In this document: positions 1-7,949 of the stretch, one piece after another
How the letters are laid out: every line of letters starts with the position of its first letter
How positions within the stretch are numbered: position 1 is the first letter of the stretch
DNA from: a virus
Reading direction: 5' to 3' (one strand)
DNA length: 21,333 nt
IMG/VR virus record: IMGVR_UViG_3300046167_000348
Coordinates: 1 to 21,333 of that record
Notes under the pieces: generated by a model
Database searches by the model: none
What the model saw: the letters and a program-made list of their open reading frames with translations, nothing else
What the model was told of the DNA's origin: nothing
Translations under genes and position numbers: made by a program

Positions 1-258
1 CATGGCTTCTTCCATCGCTTCTTGCTGCGCAGGGCTGGCCCACATCTGGCGCTTTAGCCCTTCATATAAAATAGTTTGAGCAGCCGTTCCAGATATGCTC
101 CCAAAGTCTGCGCCCATAGAATCGTAAAGCTTTTTCATATCAATGGGGTCTAGTACCTGCCGCAGCGTAGCCTCAGACACAGTGTCTGTGCTGTCTAAAG
201 GAAACAACAAGATTGAAAGCCTTTGTGTTTGATTTCCCCACTTCTTCTTCCCGCTCAT
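1..258 (-). CDS. Internal virion protein, C-terminal part (third frame segment; runs off window)
   Basis: This reading frame is open from position 258 to the window edge (86 codons, no stop) and begins MSGKKKWGNQTQRLSILLF. It has an ATG at 258, but no good ribosome binding site precedes it. It overlaps the end of the 173-889 segment by 86 nt. Removing one G from the GGGG run at 236-239 joins that segment to this one as ...REEEVGNQTQRLSILLFPLD..., so I read it as the continuation of one internal virion protein rather than a new gene. The rest lies outside the window. The role (part of the ejected core, like T7 gp15) is inferred from its place after a gp14-like gene. No domain is recognised. 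Confidence 0.6.
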   Translation of the reverse strand, partial: MSGKKKWGNQTQRLSILLFPLDSTDTVSEATLRQVLDPIDMKKLYDSMGADFGSISGTAAQTILYEGLKRQMWASPAQQEAMEEAM

Positions 259-889
259 CGTCTATTTTTTCTTGAGCGGTAAAGAACGTAGAGGCCATCT
301 GTATTGTGTCCTGCACAACTGCATTGGCCTCTTCCGCCGGCACAGCCATAAGCATATTCAGAACATGAGGCGGCAAGGTGGAAATACCGACCATGTCTCC
401 CGCGCTCATTTTACCACTACGCACCATTTCAATTTGGCTCAAAACTGATGAAAGACCTATTGCCTTGTTTAAGTCAGTGCCTGCGTATGCTGGAACAAGG
501 TTTTTAAAAGCCTTTGACAAAACCTTTTGGGTGACATTGCCCATAATTTCTGGGTTCACACCGCCGTTTCTAACAGCTTGCTCAACCATAGACTGTAATT
601 GAGACTGCTCCATAGCAAGCTCATCAGATGTAATGTCCAAGTAAGGATTAGAGTAAATAGAAACCTGCTGGTCTTCCCGAGCCTTCAGTGCAGCCTGCCT
701 GCGCTTTTCAATCTTTAGGTCAATAACCTCTTGCAGCCTAAACTTGATAGGTATTTCCATTTGGCGGAAGCTGTTGTCAAAGTCTTGCAGCGCGTATTTG
801 TTTTTGCCGACAGTAGATCGCATCGTATCATAAACGCTTTTGACGCCCTGCGCATATTTAAGCTCACCGTCAAAAATGTTTCCCGACAT
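173..889 (-). CDS. Internal virion protein, middle segment (frameshifted at both ends)
   Basis: This 238-aa segment is largely helical and rich in Glu, Gln, Lys and Ala, with no recognised domain. Its apparent start (MSGNIFDGE) overlaps the end of the 870-1148 segment by 20 nt. Removing one G from the GGG at 882-884 fuses them as ...EKDRDVGNIFDGELKYAQG.... Its last 20 or so residues (SFRQHRHCV) look like out-of-frame reading after a second break at the GGGG run 236-239. After a tail tube B gene and a gp14-like gene, podoviruses usually carry one or more large internal virion proteins. This segment most likely belongs to such a protein, which forms the head core and is ejected with the DNA. 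Confidence 0.7.
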   Translation of the reverse strand: MSGNIFDGELKYAQGVKSVYDTMRSTVGKNKYALQDFDNSFRQMEIPIKFRLQEVIDLKIEKRRQAALKAREDQQVSIYSNPYLDITSDELAMEQSQLQSMVEQAVRNGGVNPEIMGNVTQKVLSKAFKNLVPAYAGTDLNKAIGLSSVLSQIEMVRSGKMSAGDMVGISTLPPHVLNMLMAVPAEEANAVVQDTIQMASTFFTAQEKIDDEREEEVGKSNTKAFNLVVSFRQHRHCV

Positions 890-1148
890 CCCTGTCTTTT
901 TCGAGCTGGCTAGACAAAGCCATCAAGCCTTCTTTGGCTGAAAAGATCGCCTCGTTCTTTTGTGTCTCGGTAATCATCTTATAGCGCATGTTGGCATACT
1001 CACCAACTTGGTTCGCAACCTCTGTTGCAATCGCGCCCTTCTGCAATTCAGCCTGGACAAAAGGCTGGGCATTCATCCTAGCTGTGATACGGGCGCCAGG
1101 GGCTTCAGAAGTTGGACGGCCCTGTGATCTATAAACTGGTATTCTCAT
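870..1148 (-). CDS. Internal virion protein, N-terminal segment
   Basis: The segment begins MRIPVYRSQGRPTSEAPG and its ATG overlaps the stop of the upstream gp14-like gene in a TAATG arrangement, which suggests translational coupling. The 92-aa reading ends at a TGA just after GTC GGG AAA CAT TTT. One G fewer in GGG (882-884) would continue into the 173-889 segment without loss of sense. The sequence is helix-forming (NQVGEYANMRYKMITETQKNEA). I infer that this is the real start of the internal virion protein that continues to the window edge. The family is not recognised beyond position and composition. Confidence 0.75.
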   Translation of the reverse strand: MRIPVYRSQGRPTSEAPGARITARMNAQPFVQAELQKGAIATEVANQVGEYANMRYKMITETQKNEAIFSAKEGLMALSSQLEKDRDVGKHF

Positions 1149-1663
1149 TATGCGAACATTCCACTAGAGGAAGCAAACCGGCCTGCCGTTCCAAAACTCT
1201 GGATCAAGCTAGTTGTGCCTTGCGCTCTTAGACCAGCAGCCTGCGCCCCGCCTTCCATGCGTGACAGTTCAGCACTTAGCCTAGAACTTTCTTGCTGATC
1301 GTTGATCTGCATGTTTGTGACCGTGTTATTAAAGTCATTGATAGCCTGGTCATATTCAAACTCTCGCGCAGCCTGACGCATAACTCGCATCGGAGTGCCG
1401 TGAGATATGTCTATGCCAGCTCCGCTATACTGAGCGACAACAGAACCCTGAGCTTCTCTAAAACGAAACCGATCAACGCGCTCCTGCAAAACTGCATTGC
1501 GGTTAATGATCTCACGTTGCTTTTCAAGTAATTCAATGTCGCGTTCAATCAAGCCGGCGTTAAACTCGCCAACTCTTGCAGCGGCAGCAGCAGCTTTGTT
1601 TGCAGAGCTTTTTGCGCTCATGCCACCAAGGATTGTTGCCCCTAGCGTTAAGATCTCAAACAT
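1148..1663 (-). CDS. Internal virion protein, T7 gp14-like
   Basis: The 171-aa protein has a short hydrophobic, Gly-rich N terminus (MFEILTLGATILGG) followed by an Ala/Gln/Arg-rich helical body containing SGAGIDISHGTP, a pattern I associate with gp14-type internal virion proteins of T7-like phages (T7 gp14 is 196 aa). Those proteins leave the capsid first and help form the DNA channel through the host envelope. I chose ATG 1663 over TTG 1669 because AGGTGA lies at proper spacing before it. The gene sits between tail tube B and a larger internal virion gene, and its stop overlaps the next start (TAATG). The family call rests on position, length and composition. Confidence 0.7.
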   Translation of the reverse strand: MFEILTLGATILGGMSAKSSANKAAAAAARVGEFNAGLIERDIELLEKQREIINRNAVLQERVDRFRFREAQGSVVAQYSGAGIDISHGTPMRVMRQAAREFEYDQAINDFNNTVTNMQINDQQESSRLSAELSRMEGGAQAAGLRAQGTTSLIQSFGTAGRFASSSGMFA

Positions 1664-1674
1664 ACTCAATCACC

Positions 1675-2715
1675 TCACAAATCAAATGTGTTCATGCGCG
1701 GATATAGCGCCAGAACAGTCATTGGCAGGGGCTGTGATTGCCGCACATAAATGCGATCACCGTCAACGAAACCGCCGTCAAACTCGATTTCCTTGTCTCC
1801 CGTGAATAATGGCACAGCTTCGTCCATATTCATAGAGCTGTCGCGGAAAAATATTCTATCCGCACTTTCTGAGTCGCTACCCACTTCAGCGCCAACCGTT
1901 TCATGGAATCGAACAGTGATGTCGTGTATGCGCTTTGGCTTGCCTTGGGAAGTGCCATCCTGAGATCCAGACTCTAAGCGCAGTGTTTGCATTTCACTGG
2001 TGTAGCCAAACCCAACGGCGCCCGTTGTAGCGGAAAAATCTAACGTCACGCCGCCGCCTGAAACTGTCTTGTTAGCATGTGTGGCGCCGTTAGCTAGTAT
2101 CGAAAGCTCTTCGCCCTCTAAGTGATACAAGCCAGAAAGAGTTGTGGTTGCAGATCCTGAGTAGACCAAACCGCTGTCCACAAAGAAAGCAGCAGTCGTG
2201 TCGCTGCCAAAGTCAAATGCCTTCATCACTTCGACATACTGCTTGGTCACGCCGTTGATTGTGCGCTTAACAATCATGTAAAGCTCATCTTCACCGCTGT
2301 CTGTCGGCAAGGTGATGATGCTTTCAACTTTAGCCTGACCGCTCTCAAACTCCCCGCCGATAATGTGCTTGTGCCAAGCAACAATCTCTTCCTCACGCCG
2401 GTAGGTCAATCCAAGCAAAGTGCCATCAGTGCGGCGCGCCCAGATTATGCTTTCAGGCTCTTGTTGGTACGCAAATTCTTTTATGCCGCCCTCAGTCAAA
2501 TGCTCGGATAGGATTGTAATGTCTGGGGCTGCATAGCCTGCAACATCCACTTCACCAATATAACGAAACTCTCTAACCTTGCGCGCACCGCGCTGGGCAA
2601 ACAATGTAACGTCAGCAACCTGGACAACTTCGCTGTCAATGCAACCGTAGTTAGAATACTTGCGGATCACTGTCTGCGTAGGCGTCACAGGCCCACCATT
2701 AGTTGTTGTCAGCAC
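1675..2715 (-). CDS. Tail tubular protein B-like, C-terminal segment (frameshifted)
   Basis: This segment is open for 346 aa and is beta-rich (for example HKHIIGGEFESGQAKVESI), as expected for the tail nozzle protein of T7-like phages. The preceding 2741-3685 segment ends out of frame at YCVQQSK. Removing one base at about 2798-2799 (coding ACACCTATTG) gives ...DALIYTIASNKVNAIRYLSATRILNIGTSGGEYV..., which runs directly into this segment. The repaired protein would span 1675-3685 and be about 669 aa (T7 gp12 is 794). It would form the tail nozzle together with tail tube A. The GTG at 2715 is therefore not a real start. Confidence 0.8.
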   Translation of the reverse strand: MLTTTNGGPVTPTQTVIRKYSNYGCIDSEVVQVADVTLFAQRGARKVREFRYIGEVDVAGYAAPDITILSEHLTEGGIKEFAYQQEPESIIWARRTDGTLLGLTYRREEEIVAWHKHIIGGEFESGQAKVESIITLPTDSGEDELYMIVKRTINGVTKQYVEVMKAFDFGSDTTAAFFVDSGLVYSGSATTTLSGLYHLEGEELSILANGATHANKTVSGGGVTLDFSATTGAVGFGYTSEMQTLRLESGSQDGTSQGKPKRIHDITVRFHETVGAEVGSDSESADRIFFRDSSMNMDEAVPLFTGDKEIEFDGGFVDGDRIYVRQSQPLPMTVLALYPRMNTFDL

Positions 2716-2740
2716 ATACTCACCACCAGACGTACCAATG

Positions 2741-3685
2741 TTAAGTATTCGAGTAGCTGACAGGTAACGGATTGCGTTTACTTTGTTGGACGCAATAGGT
2801 GTAGATCAGAGCGTCATTGTCAGCAGTGCCAGTGTGAAAATTTAAATAGTCAGCACTTTTAGAAAACCACAACGTCTGAGGATTGTTGTTAGTTGCCGCA
2901 AAAACCAACCGCTGTTCAAAAAACGTGACAACACTAGGGTAATTGTCGGCGCTAGTGAGAACTGGCGTGTTGTTCTCGTTAATACTAGGAGTGTCAAACG
3001 TCCAAGCATTATGATCGGTGCGAGACAATGTGCGGACAGCGTGGCTTGGATGCACCAAATACATAACATCCGCAGACTGTGCGAAACGCACATCACTTAC
3101 CTGCGCGGATGTGTAGGGTGTTGCAACCTCAAACAATTTGTCAACACTGACGCCAGAGCCAGTGTAGGTTGTAAAACCTGTGGTATCAATTGCATTGCCA
3201 AACAAGTCAGTCAGCGTAAACGTGTTAGCTGTAGAGTTAGCAATAAGATAATTTCGAGCAACTAGCTCGGTCATATCGCCACCTTCGTTGTAAAGGTAAA
3301 CTTCATCTCCATCGCTAAGGCCGTGGCTAGAGCTGGTAAAAACGCCAGGGCTTGCCTGCGTAATAGAAGAAACACTTTTTTCGCTATCAACCAAAACTTG
3401 CAAACCATTGCGGAAAACCCGCATGTACTGATCGCCAAACTCTAGCGCGTATGTGTCGGCTGTTTTAAATTCAAAAGGTATCAAGCGGGTAATGCTTGAG
3501 CTATCCTTTACTTCGCCCAAGTATTCTGTGCCTGGGCGGCGCGTAACGCCCCCATGAGGCTGCACTATCATGTTTGTAAGCTCGGACAAGCCTTCGCGGT
3601 ACTTCTCAATCGTAACGCGCCCCTCAAGACGCGGAGAAATCTCACCGGCTGTGAATGTGCTAATCGCTGGAGCTGATCGCGCCAT
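2741..3685 (-). CDS. Tail tubular protein B-like, N-terminal segment
   Basis: The segment starts MARSAPAISTFTAGEISPRLEGRVTI, and the stretch FTAGEISPRLEGR...Y..GL..L.N...QPHGGVTRRPGTEY is typical of the nozzle/stabilisation proteins of short-tailed phages. The rest is beta-rich. Its ATG overlaps the stop of tail tube A (TAATG at 3685). The last 17 residues (YCVQQSKRNPLPVSYSNT) are out of frame, and the gene continues at 2715 after a one-base correction near 2798. It would act in the tail knob, at the exit for DNA. The family is confident, and the break is most likely an assembly error. Confidence 0.85.
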   Translation of the reverse strand: MARSAPAISTFTAGEISPRLEGRVTIEKYREGLSELTNMIVQPHGGVTRRPGTEYLGEVKDSSSITRLIPFEFKTADTYALEFGDQYMRVFRNGLQVLVDSEKSVSSITQASPGVFTSSSHGLSDGDEVYLYNEGGDMTELVARNYLIANSTANTFTLTDLFGNAIDTTGFTTYTGSGVSVDKLFEVATPYTSAQVSDVRFAQSADVMYLVHPSHAVRTLSRTDHNAWTFDTPSINENNTPVLTSADNYPSVVTFFEQRLVFAATNNNPQTLWFSKSADYLNFHTGTADNDALIYTYCVQQSKRNPLPVSYSNT

Positions 3686-4290
3686 TAGAACCTCGACTCA
3701 ATAAATTCGCTTGCTTCTAGGCGCTGCGGCGCGCCTTCAGTGCCGTCAACAAATGCAGCCTGTTTTAATTTGTCAGAGTATTCTGCCGCCATCATTTGCT
3801 TGACAGTGTTGGAGCCAGTAATAGCGTAACTGACCTCAAACGCTATAGCCGCTGCCAAAGTGTCAATTAGATTGGCGTCATACTCTTGAGGGTCTGTGAC
3901 CCGAGCAACATATTTTATTTTGGCAACGCCTTCGTCAGAAAGCAGCTTTCGCCCCTCAATAACGAACACAGGGCCACCTGTGTTGCTAAACATGTTGTCC
4001 TGCGGGTATGACAAATTTCCGTTGCTAAACTCTAGAACTCTAAGGCAGTATGGATTTGTCGGCAAAGCAAACTGATTTGCATATCCGAAAGGAGGGGAAT
4101 CGCTTTCCTTTGCCAGCTCTGCGCGGCGCAAAAGACAGTTCCAAGGATGCGCACGAAACACGCTGTCGCGGACACTATCAAACCTCTGGTTGATTAAGCG
4201 CGCTGGCTTGCTGTTTTCCTCGAAGCTTGAAATGTTGTTCGCACCCAAGCTGTTCAGCGCGTAGTTTGCAATATCAACCGTACTGGTCAT
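3685..4290 (-). CDS. Tail tubular protein A-like (gatekeeper/adaptor)
   Basis: The 201-aa protein matches the length and pattern of T7 gp11-like tail tube A (T7 gp11 is 196 aa). It has an N-terminal helix with IANYALNSLGA, then AR..NQRFDSVRDSVFRAHPWNC, which is a hallmark of this family, then a YCLRVLEF segment and C-terminal helices. It would connect the portal to the nozzle as a 12-fold ring. The gene follows the capsid after a 12-bp hairpin and overlaps tail tube B by one base (TAATG). Confidence 0.9.
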   Translation of the reverse strand: MTSTVDIANYALNSLGANNISSFEENSKPARLINQRFDSVRDSVFRAHPWNCLLRRAELAKESDSPPFGYANQFALPTNPYCLRVLEFSNGNLSYPQDNMFSNTGGPVFVIEGRKLLSDEGVAKIKYVARVTDPQEYDANLIDTLAAAIAFEVSYAITGSNTVKQMMAAEYSDKLKQAAFVDGTEGAPQRLEASEFIESRF

Positions 4291-4308
4291 CAGCTCTCTC
4301 CATGTGAA

Positions 4309-4336
4309 TTTAAGGGGCGGCGAACCGCCCCTTAAA
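4309..4336 (-). terminator. 12-bp hairpin after the capsid gene
   Basis: TTTAAGGGGCGG (4309-4320) and CCGCCCCTTAAA (4325-4336) form a perfect 12-bp stem with a CGAA loop, which reads UUCG in the minus-strand transcript. It lies 2 nt after the capsid stop codon and before tail tube A. There is only a weak T tract, so it may be a partial terminator, an RNA-stabilising or processing hairpin, or both. A signal just after the major capsid gene is common in T7-like phages. Confidence 0.75.
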
Positions 4337-4338
4337 CC

Positions 4339-5205
4339 TTATGATTCTACGCACAAAAGCTCAACAACCTTAGACTCTTCCATGCGTGTCGCACCGAGAG
4401 TTTGGCAGTAGTAAACTTGAGTTGCGTAAGACTTGTCGGCACGTTCATCAATGCGCGCTGTAGGTTCTTTACCCATAGCAACTTTGATGCCGTCTTCAGC
4501 CCATGCAAAGCAACGGCGGTCAGAAGAAGAGTCAACGCCCAAGCGGTTTGAAACAATAAAGTTAAAACCAACAAACGTATTGATTTCGCCCATCGCCAAA
4601 GCTTTTACAGTGTTGTAATCGCTTGAAGTTACAGTTGTGTTGTTCAACAGATCAGTGACCTGCTTAGGTGAACAAGCAATGTAACGTGGGATAGATGGAT
4701 CAACATTTCCAGAATCCAAGATTTCCTTGGCTTCAATCAATTTCGCCAATGTTAAGCCAGCAGCGCCAGCAGCGATTTGATTGTTTGTTGTGTCAAACCC
4801 TGTAGTTGTTGAGCCATCTTTGCCTGTGAGCGAGTCGCCCAAAGCCGCAGCGATAATAACATCATCCGTTGCCCGACCCATAGCAGCCGCAGCGGCACGG
4901 GAATATGTGGACGTTGGATCGACAAGCATACGAACCTTGTCCTGATCGTCGATCAGGTCAGCATATTCGTAGTCTGCCATAGTTACCATGCGCCGTGAGT
5001 GCGGCGTATCAATCAAAGGCGTGTCTGAGTGACGAGTTGTACGCAGAACAGCAGCAGCTGCTCCAACTTGATCGAAAAATGCTTTTTCGCCGTTTACGCT
5101 TTCGACATCCACTGCGTTGCGCAGCAGAGAACCCATCTGCTGAGACAGCATCTGGATGTTTGACGAAAACTGATTGACGAAAGCTGTGGTTACTTGTGTG
5201 GACAT
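4339..5205 (-). CDS. Major capsid protein
   Basis: The 288-aa protein starts MSTQVTTAFVNQF and shows the HK97-fold capsid pattern of T7-like marine podoviruses: a glutamine-rich N-terminal arm, VESVNGEKAFFDQVG, the HSRRMVTMADYEYADLIDDQDKVRML segment, a helical spine with AAAAAMGRATDDVI, and a C-terminal beta region with FAWAEDGIKVAMG. It is close to intact family members in length (T7 gp10A is 345 aa). The start has a strong AGGAGGACATC ribosome binding site, matching the need for high expression. It follows the scaffold gene after a 129-bp gap with a small hairpin. Confidence 0.93.
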   Translation of the reverse strand: MSTQVTTAFVNQFSSNIQMLSQQMGSLLRNAVDVESVNGEKAFFDQVGAAAAVLRTTRHSDTPLIDTPHSRRMVTMADYEYADLIDDQDKVRMLVDPTSTYSRAAAAAMGRATDDVIIAAALGDSLTGKDGSTTTGFDTTNNQIAAGAAGLTLAKLIEAKEILDSGNVDPSIPRYIACSPKQVTDLLNNTTVTSSDYNTVKALAMGEINTFVGFNFIVSNRLGVDSSSDRRCFAWAEDGIKVAMGKEPTARIDERADKSYATQVYYCQTLGATRMEESKVVELLCVES

Positions 5206-5291
5206 GATGTCCTCCTAGCTTTGTTCAGTTAATGTTACTGCGCTTGGTTGTCCCTAGGCGGGGCCGTGCTACTGCTTAGGGCAGTTAGTCC

Positions 5292-5306
5292 ACCTGTCTC
5301 ACAGGT
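5292..5306 (-). other. Small hairpin in the scaffold-capsid gap
   Basis: ACCTGT (5292-5297) and ACAGGT (5301-5306) form a 6-bp stem with a 3-nt loop in the 129-bp gap 5206-5334. No T tract follows. I see no ORF of note in the gap. It may be an mRNA processing or stabilising element for the capsid message. Confidence 0.35.
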
Positions 5307-5334
5307 TTGATGTCGTGGGCCAAAGGGTTATCCA

Positions 5335-6144
5335 CTAAAGATACTCGCGAAGCCTTAGCACTTCTTCAACGTATGCGCTATGCTCTGCGTGCATCTTATC
5401 AAAATATGGGCCGTCCCGTCTAGTCATCTCTGTAATTCGAGACTGAGCCTCACTTGGGGTCATTACAAGCTCGGTTGGTTCGCCAACCAAATTGTCCTCT
5501 CCAATCTGATCTGCCAAGGCAGAAAACATTTTTATAACTTCTGGGAGATCTCCAAGCATGCGGCCATCCGAAAGCTGCACATCCTCGAACATGTCCATGC
5601 CCTTTTCGCCCAATAGCGTCCTAGCGGCGCTCTGAGCCATTCCTATGCGCTGTTCATACGCTTGGCCGAACTCTTGCCGCAGAGCTTGCTCTGACTCATA
5701 TACGGCGCTCTCAGAGCGGCTCTGAGCATCTGCCTTGGATGTCTCGCCTGTCTCATTGATAAACTTGGCAATGCGATCTACCTGCCGCGGCTGTAGCCCC
5801 GCTTCCCACATAGCCTGTTTAAGGCCAGAGATAGCATCTTCGTTCATGCCATCGCCTAAGTTCATTTCATAAGCGTCAGCACTGTCTGGCCGGCCAACAG
5901 AATTATAAAACTCATTGTACTGGTCATCTGTCCAGCTCTTACCAGGCTTTGCAATTTTATCAGCGCCAATCATGCGCTGCGCGTTTACATAGCTTTTCGC
6001 CAAGCTGGCTGGGTCTGTAAACGTCCGCAGTGACGGCTCGCCACGCAAATCCTCTGGTAAACTGTCCAAAAATCCTACAGGCGCAGCTTCTGCACCCCCT
6101 GCGACTTCTTGAGATCCAGTGTCTTGGATTGCCTCTTCGCTCAT
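5335..6144 (-). CDS. Capsid assembly scaffolding protein
   Basis: The 269-aa protein is acidic, rich in Glu, Asp, Gln and Ala, and lies directly before the capsid gene, as T7 gp9 (307 aa) does. A recognisable N-terminal motif is FLDSLPEDLRGEPSLRTF followed by LAKSYVNAQRMIG, which is shared by many phage scaffold proteins. The middle is helical and the C terminus is charged (YVEEVLRLREYL). It would guide procapsid assembly and then leave. It overlaps the preceding small gene by 4 nt (ATGA), so translation is likely coupled. Confidence 0.88.
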   Translation of the reverse strand: MSEEAIQDTGSQEVAGGAEAAPVGFLDSLPEDLRGEPSLRTFTDPASLAKSYVNAQRMIGADKIAKPGKSWTDDQYNEFYNSVGRPDSADAYEMNLGDGMNEDAISGLKQAMWEAGLQPRQVDRIAKFINETGETSKADAQSRSESAVYESEQALRQEFGQAYEQRIGMAQSAARTLLGEKGMDMFEDVQLSDGRMLGDLPEVIKMFSALADQIGEDNLVGEPTELVMTPSEAQSRITEMTRRDGPYFDKMHAEHSAYVEEVLRLREYL

Positions 6145-6350
6145 TGTTTTTCCTTCTCTTCGGTCAGCATACGGACAATCAGCAGCACCGCTGCGCGCTG
6201 ACCTTCATTAAATGCAGTTTCATAAGGATTGTCCGAAAACGTGGTTGTCTCATATCCAAACCTGGATTTGAGATCACTTAAAACTTTTGCGCCATCCTCT
6301 GTATTAAAGGTGCGCCGGTAAGCTAACTTCAGATCGTCTATTTGCTTCAT
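6141..6350 (-). CDS. Bbp19-like small structural-module protein
   Basis: The 69-aa protein MKQIDDLKLAYRRTFNTEDG has the pattern AYRR.F.TEDG..VL.DL...FG......NPYETAFNEGQRA.VL.I, which fits the Bbp19-like family of small phage proteins found between portal and scaffold genes. The function of the family is not established. It overlaps both neighbours by 4 nt (ATGA at 6347-6350 and 6141-6144), so it is translated as part of a portal-Bbp19-scaffold unit. Confidence 0.8.
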   Translation of the reverse strand: MKQIDDLKLAYRRTFNTEDGAKVLSDLKSRFGYETTTFSDNPYETAFNEGQRAAVLLIVRMLTEEKEKQ

Positions 6351-7405
6351 TGACCACCACCCTGAGTAGCCTTAACCAAAGGCGCAACATTGCCAGCAGC
6401 CTCAGACGCCATCATCTCACGCTGCATCTGCTCCTGAACCTGGGCCTGCTCGGCCTGCTCCTTGCGAACCTGCTCAACCTCATCAGAACCCCTGATGACC
6501 CGAGCCGGCAAGCCTGCTGTCTCAACCAAATACTGAACCATCTTGTCGCCGTCCAAGTAATCAGTAACAGGCGCAACCTCACTAACTTGCAGCAAGATCT
6601 CAAACCCACGCAGCATCGCTTGCAGATCTGTAAGCTTCTGAGCTTTAGCAAGTGGAGAAACGTATTCAATATCAATGCTTTGGCCTTGCAGCTCTTCAGG
6701 TGGCTCTGGAAGCAAGCCAGCTCGAAGAAGTAAAGCAAAGGAACGGTCGATCAGCGGCTGGAGAAGCTCGGCTTGTAAACGCCCCAAAACAGGGCCGAGC
6801 AAACGCATTTTCTCCTCGTTCCTCTGCAATACCTCAGTCGCTGTCATGTTGGCGCCTTGGCCTAACAGCAACTGATCTACATAAAAAGCTTGACGGATCG
6901 CATTTCGACGCTGCTCTTCCATGTTTAAGCCCAAAGGATTGTTCGCGCCAATGTTCAAAGGCTCCAAGCGATCCCGTGTCCCCGAGCGGTAAAAGTTTAA
7001 CGCGCCTGGTGTAGTACGCACAGGCATCATAAAACCGTCATCTGGAACCATCAAAGGCGGATCAATCTGCTTTTGAGCCGCCTTGATCGTGGTTTCAGAC
7101 ATCTTGTTCAACATCTTAACATCAGGCAAGGCAGTCATCGCCGGCGATCTGCCGTAAGTAGAAACGCTGTCTTTTACAAAGCGCGGACACATAAACGGAA
7201 ATTCGTCAAAGCCACCCTCAGAAAGCAGCTCACGATTGTCAGCCAAATAATAAACAGACGCAACAGGCTTGTTCTTAGCTAACTTGCCAGACGCCTCTGC
7301 GCGCGGAAAGACAGCATGAATGACTTGATGCTCCTTGTATGGATCATCCTTCAAGTCTTTTTCTACTTGGCGAGGCATCTTAACATTAGGGAAACTGCAT
7401 GGCAA
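6347..7405 (-). CDS. Head-tail connector (portal) protein, C-terminal segment
   Basis: The segment carries the conserved second part of T7-like portals: FDEFPFMCPRFVKDSVSTYGRSPAM, LPDVKMLNKM, IDPPLMVPDDG and GANMTATEVLQRNEEKMRLLGPVLGRLQ.ELLQPLIDR. It starts out of frame with the 7386-7949 segment. Skipping one base at the CCC at 7389-7391 gives ...AIAMQFPNVKMPRQVEKD..., and a protein of about 533 aa (T7 gp8 is 536). It would form the dodecameric ring at the DNA-packaging vertex. The TTG at 7405 is not a real start. Confidence 0.9.
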   Translation of the reverse strand: MPCSFPNVKMPRQVEKDLKDDPYKEHQVIHAVFPRAEASGKLAKNKPVASVYYLADNRELLSEGGFDEFPFMCPRFVKDSVSTYGRSPAMTALPDVKMLNKMSETTIKAAQKQIDPPLMVPDDGFMMPVRTTPGALNFYRSGTRDRLEPLNIGANNPLGLNMEEQRRNAIRQAFYVDQLLLGQGANMTATEVLQRNEEKMRLLGPVLGRLQAELLQPLIDRSFALLLRAGLLPEPPEELQGQSIDIEYVSPLAKAQKLTDLQAMLRGFEILLQVSEVAPVTDYLDGDKMVQYLVETAGLPARVIRGSDEVEQVRKEQAEQAQVQEQMQREMMASEAAGNVAPLVKATQGGGQ

Positions 7406-7949
7406 TCGCCCGAGCCGTCAGCTTGAACTTGCGGTAAACAGTATCAACCCTACCACTAGGATCTTCGCTTATGCAAACCTCGGCAATGTGGCGACACGCA
7501 AACCGCAAGCCATCGCCTTCAGACTCAACGTAAAAAGACCCCGTGCCAAAAACAACCAAATCATAATACAGCTCATGGATCTCTTGCTGGAAGTTGGAGC
7601 GATTGAAATGCTGGTACATCTGATCCATGCAAATTTCTAACCACTCATTCGCAGCATCGTCACGCTGCAAGGCAGTGTCGCGGTAACGCATTGAAAACCA
7701 AGGAGTACTTGGCGAAGTCAACATGCCGTGCAACGAAGAGGCCAACAACTCAACAGCGTGAATTGCCGTACCGTCAAAAATCATCTCAGTGCGCTTGTCG
7801 CCCTGGGTTCGCTTCTTGGTAATATCTGCCTTACGAGGCAGCATAAAATCAGCAAGCTCCTGCCAGTGAGACTCCCAATTGGATCGCTGGCTTTGTAACG
7901 TCTTGTATCGCTTATCTAACCGAGCGACTAAGGGTTTTACTTCTGCCAT
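7386..7949 (-). CDS. Head-tail connector (portal) protein, N-terminal segment
   Basis: The segment opens with LVARLDKRYKTLQSQRSNWESHWQELADFMLPRKA, the usual N terminus of T7-like portals, followed by FDGTAIHAVELLASSLHGMLTSPSTPWF and the YYDLVVFGTGSFYVE region. The ATG overlaps the upstream stop (TAATG). It ends at CAG TTT CCC TAA, where a one-base forward shift would continue into the 6347-7405 segment. The break is either an indel error or, less likely, a CCC-stop +1 frameshift site. Confidence 0.9.
   Translation of the reverse strand: MAEVKPLVARLDKRYKTLQSQRSNWESHWQELADFMLPRKADITKKRTQGDKRTEMIFDGTAIHAVELLASSLHGMLTSPSTPWFSMRYRDTALQRDDAANEWLEICMDQMYQHFNRSNFQQEIHELYYDLVVFGTGSFYVESEGDGLRFACRHIAEVCISEDPSGRVDTVYRKFKLTARAIAMQFP

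Noticed and set aside
6412-6738. 108-aa minus-strand ORF and the plus-strand ORFs within the portal gene
   Set aside because: Shadows of the portal, Leu/Arg/Cys-rich and without start signals.
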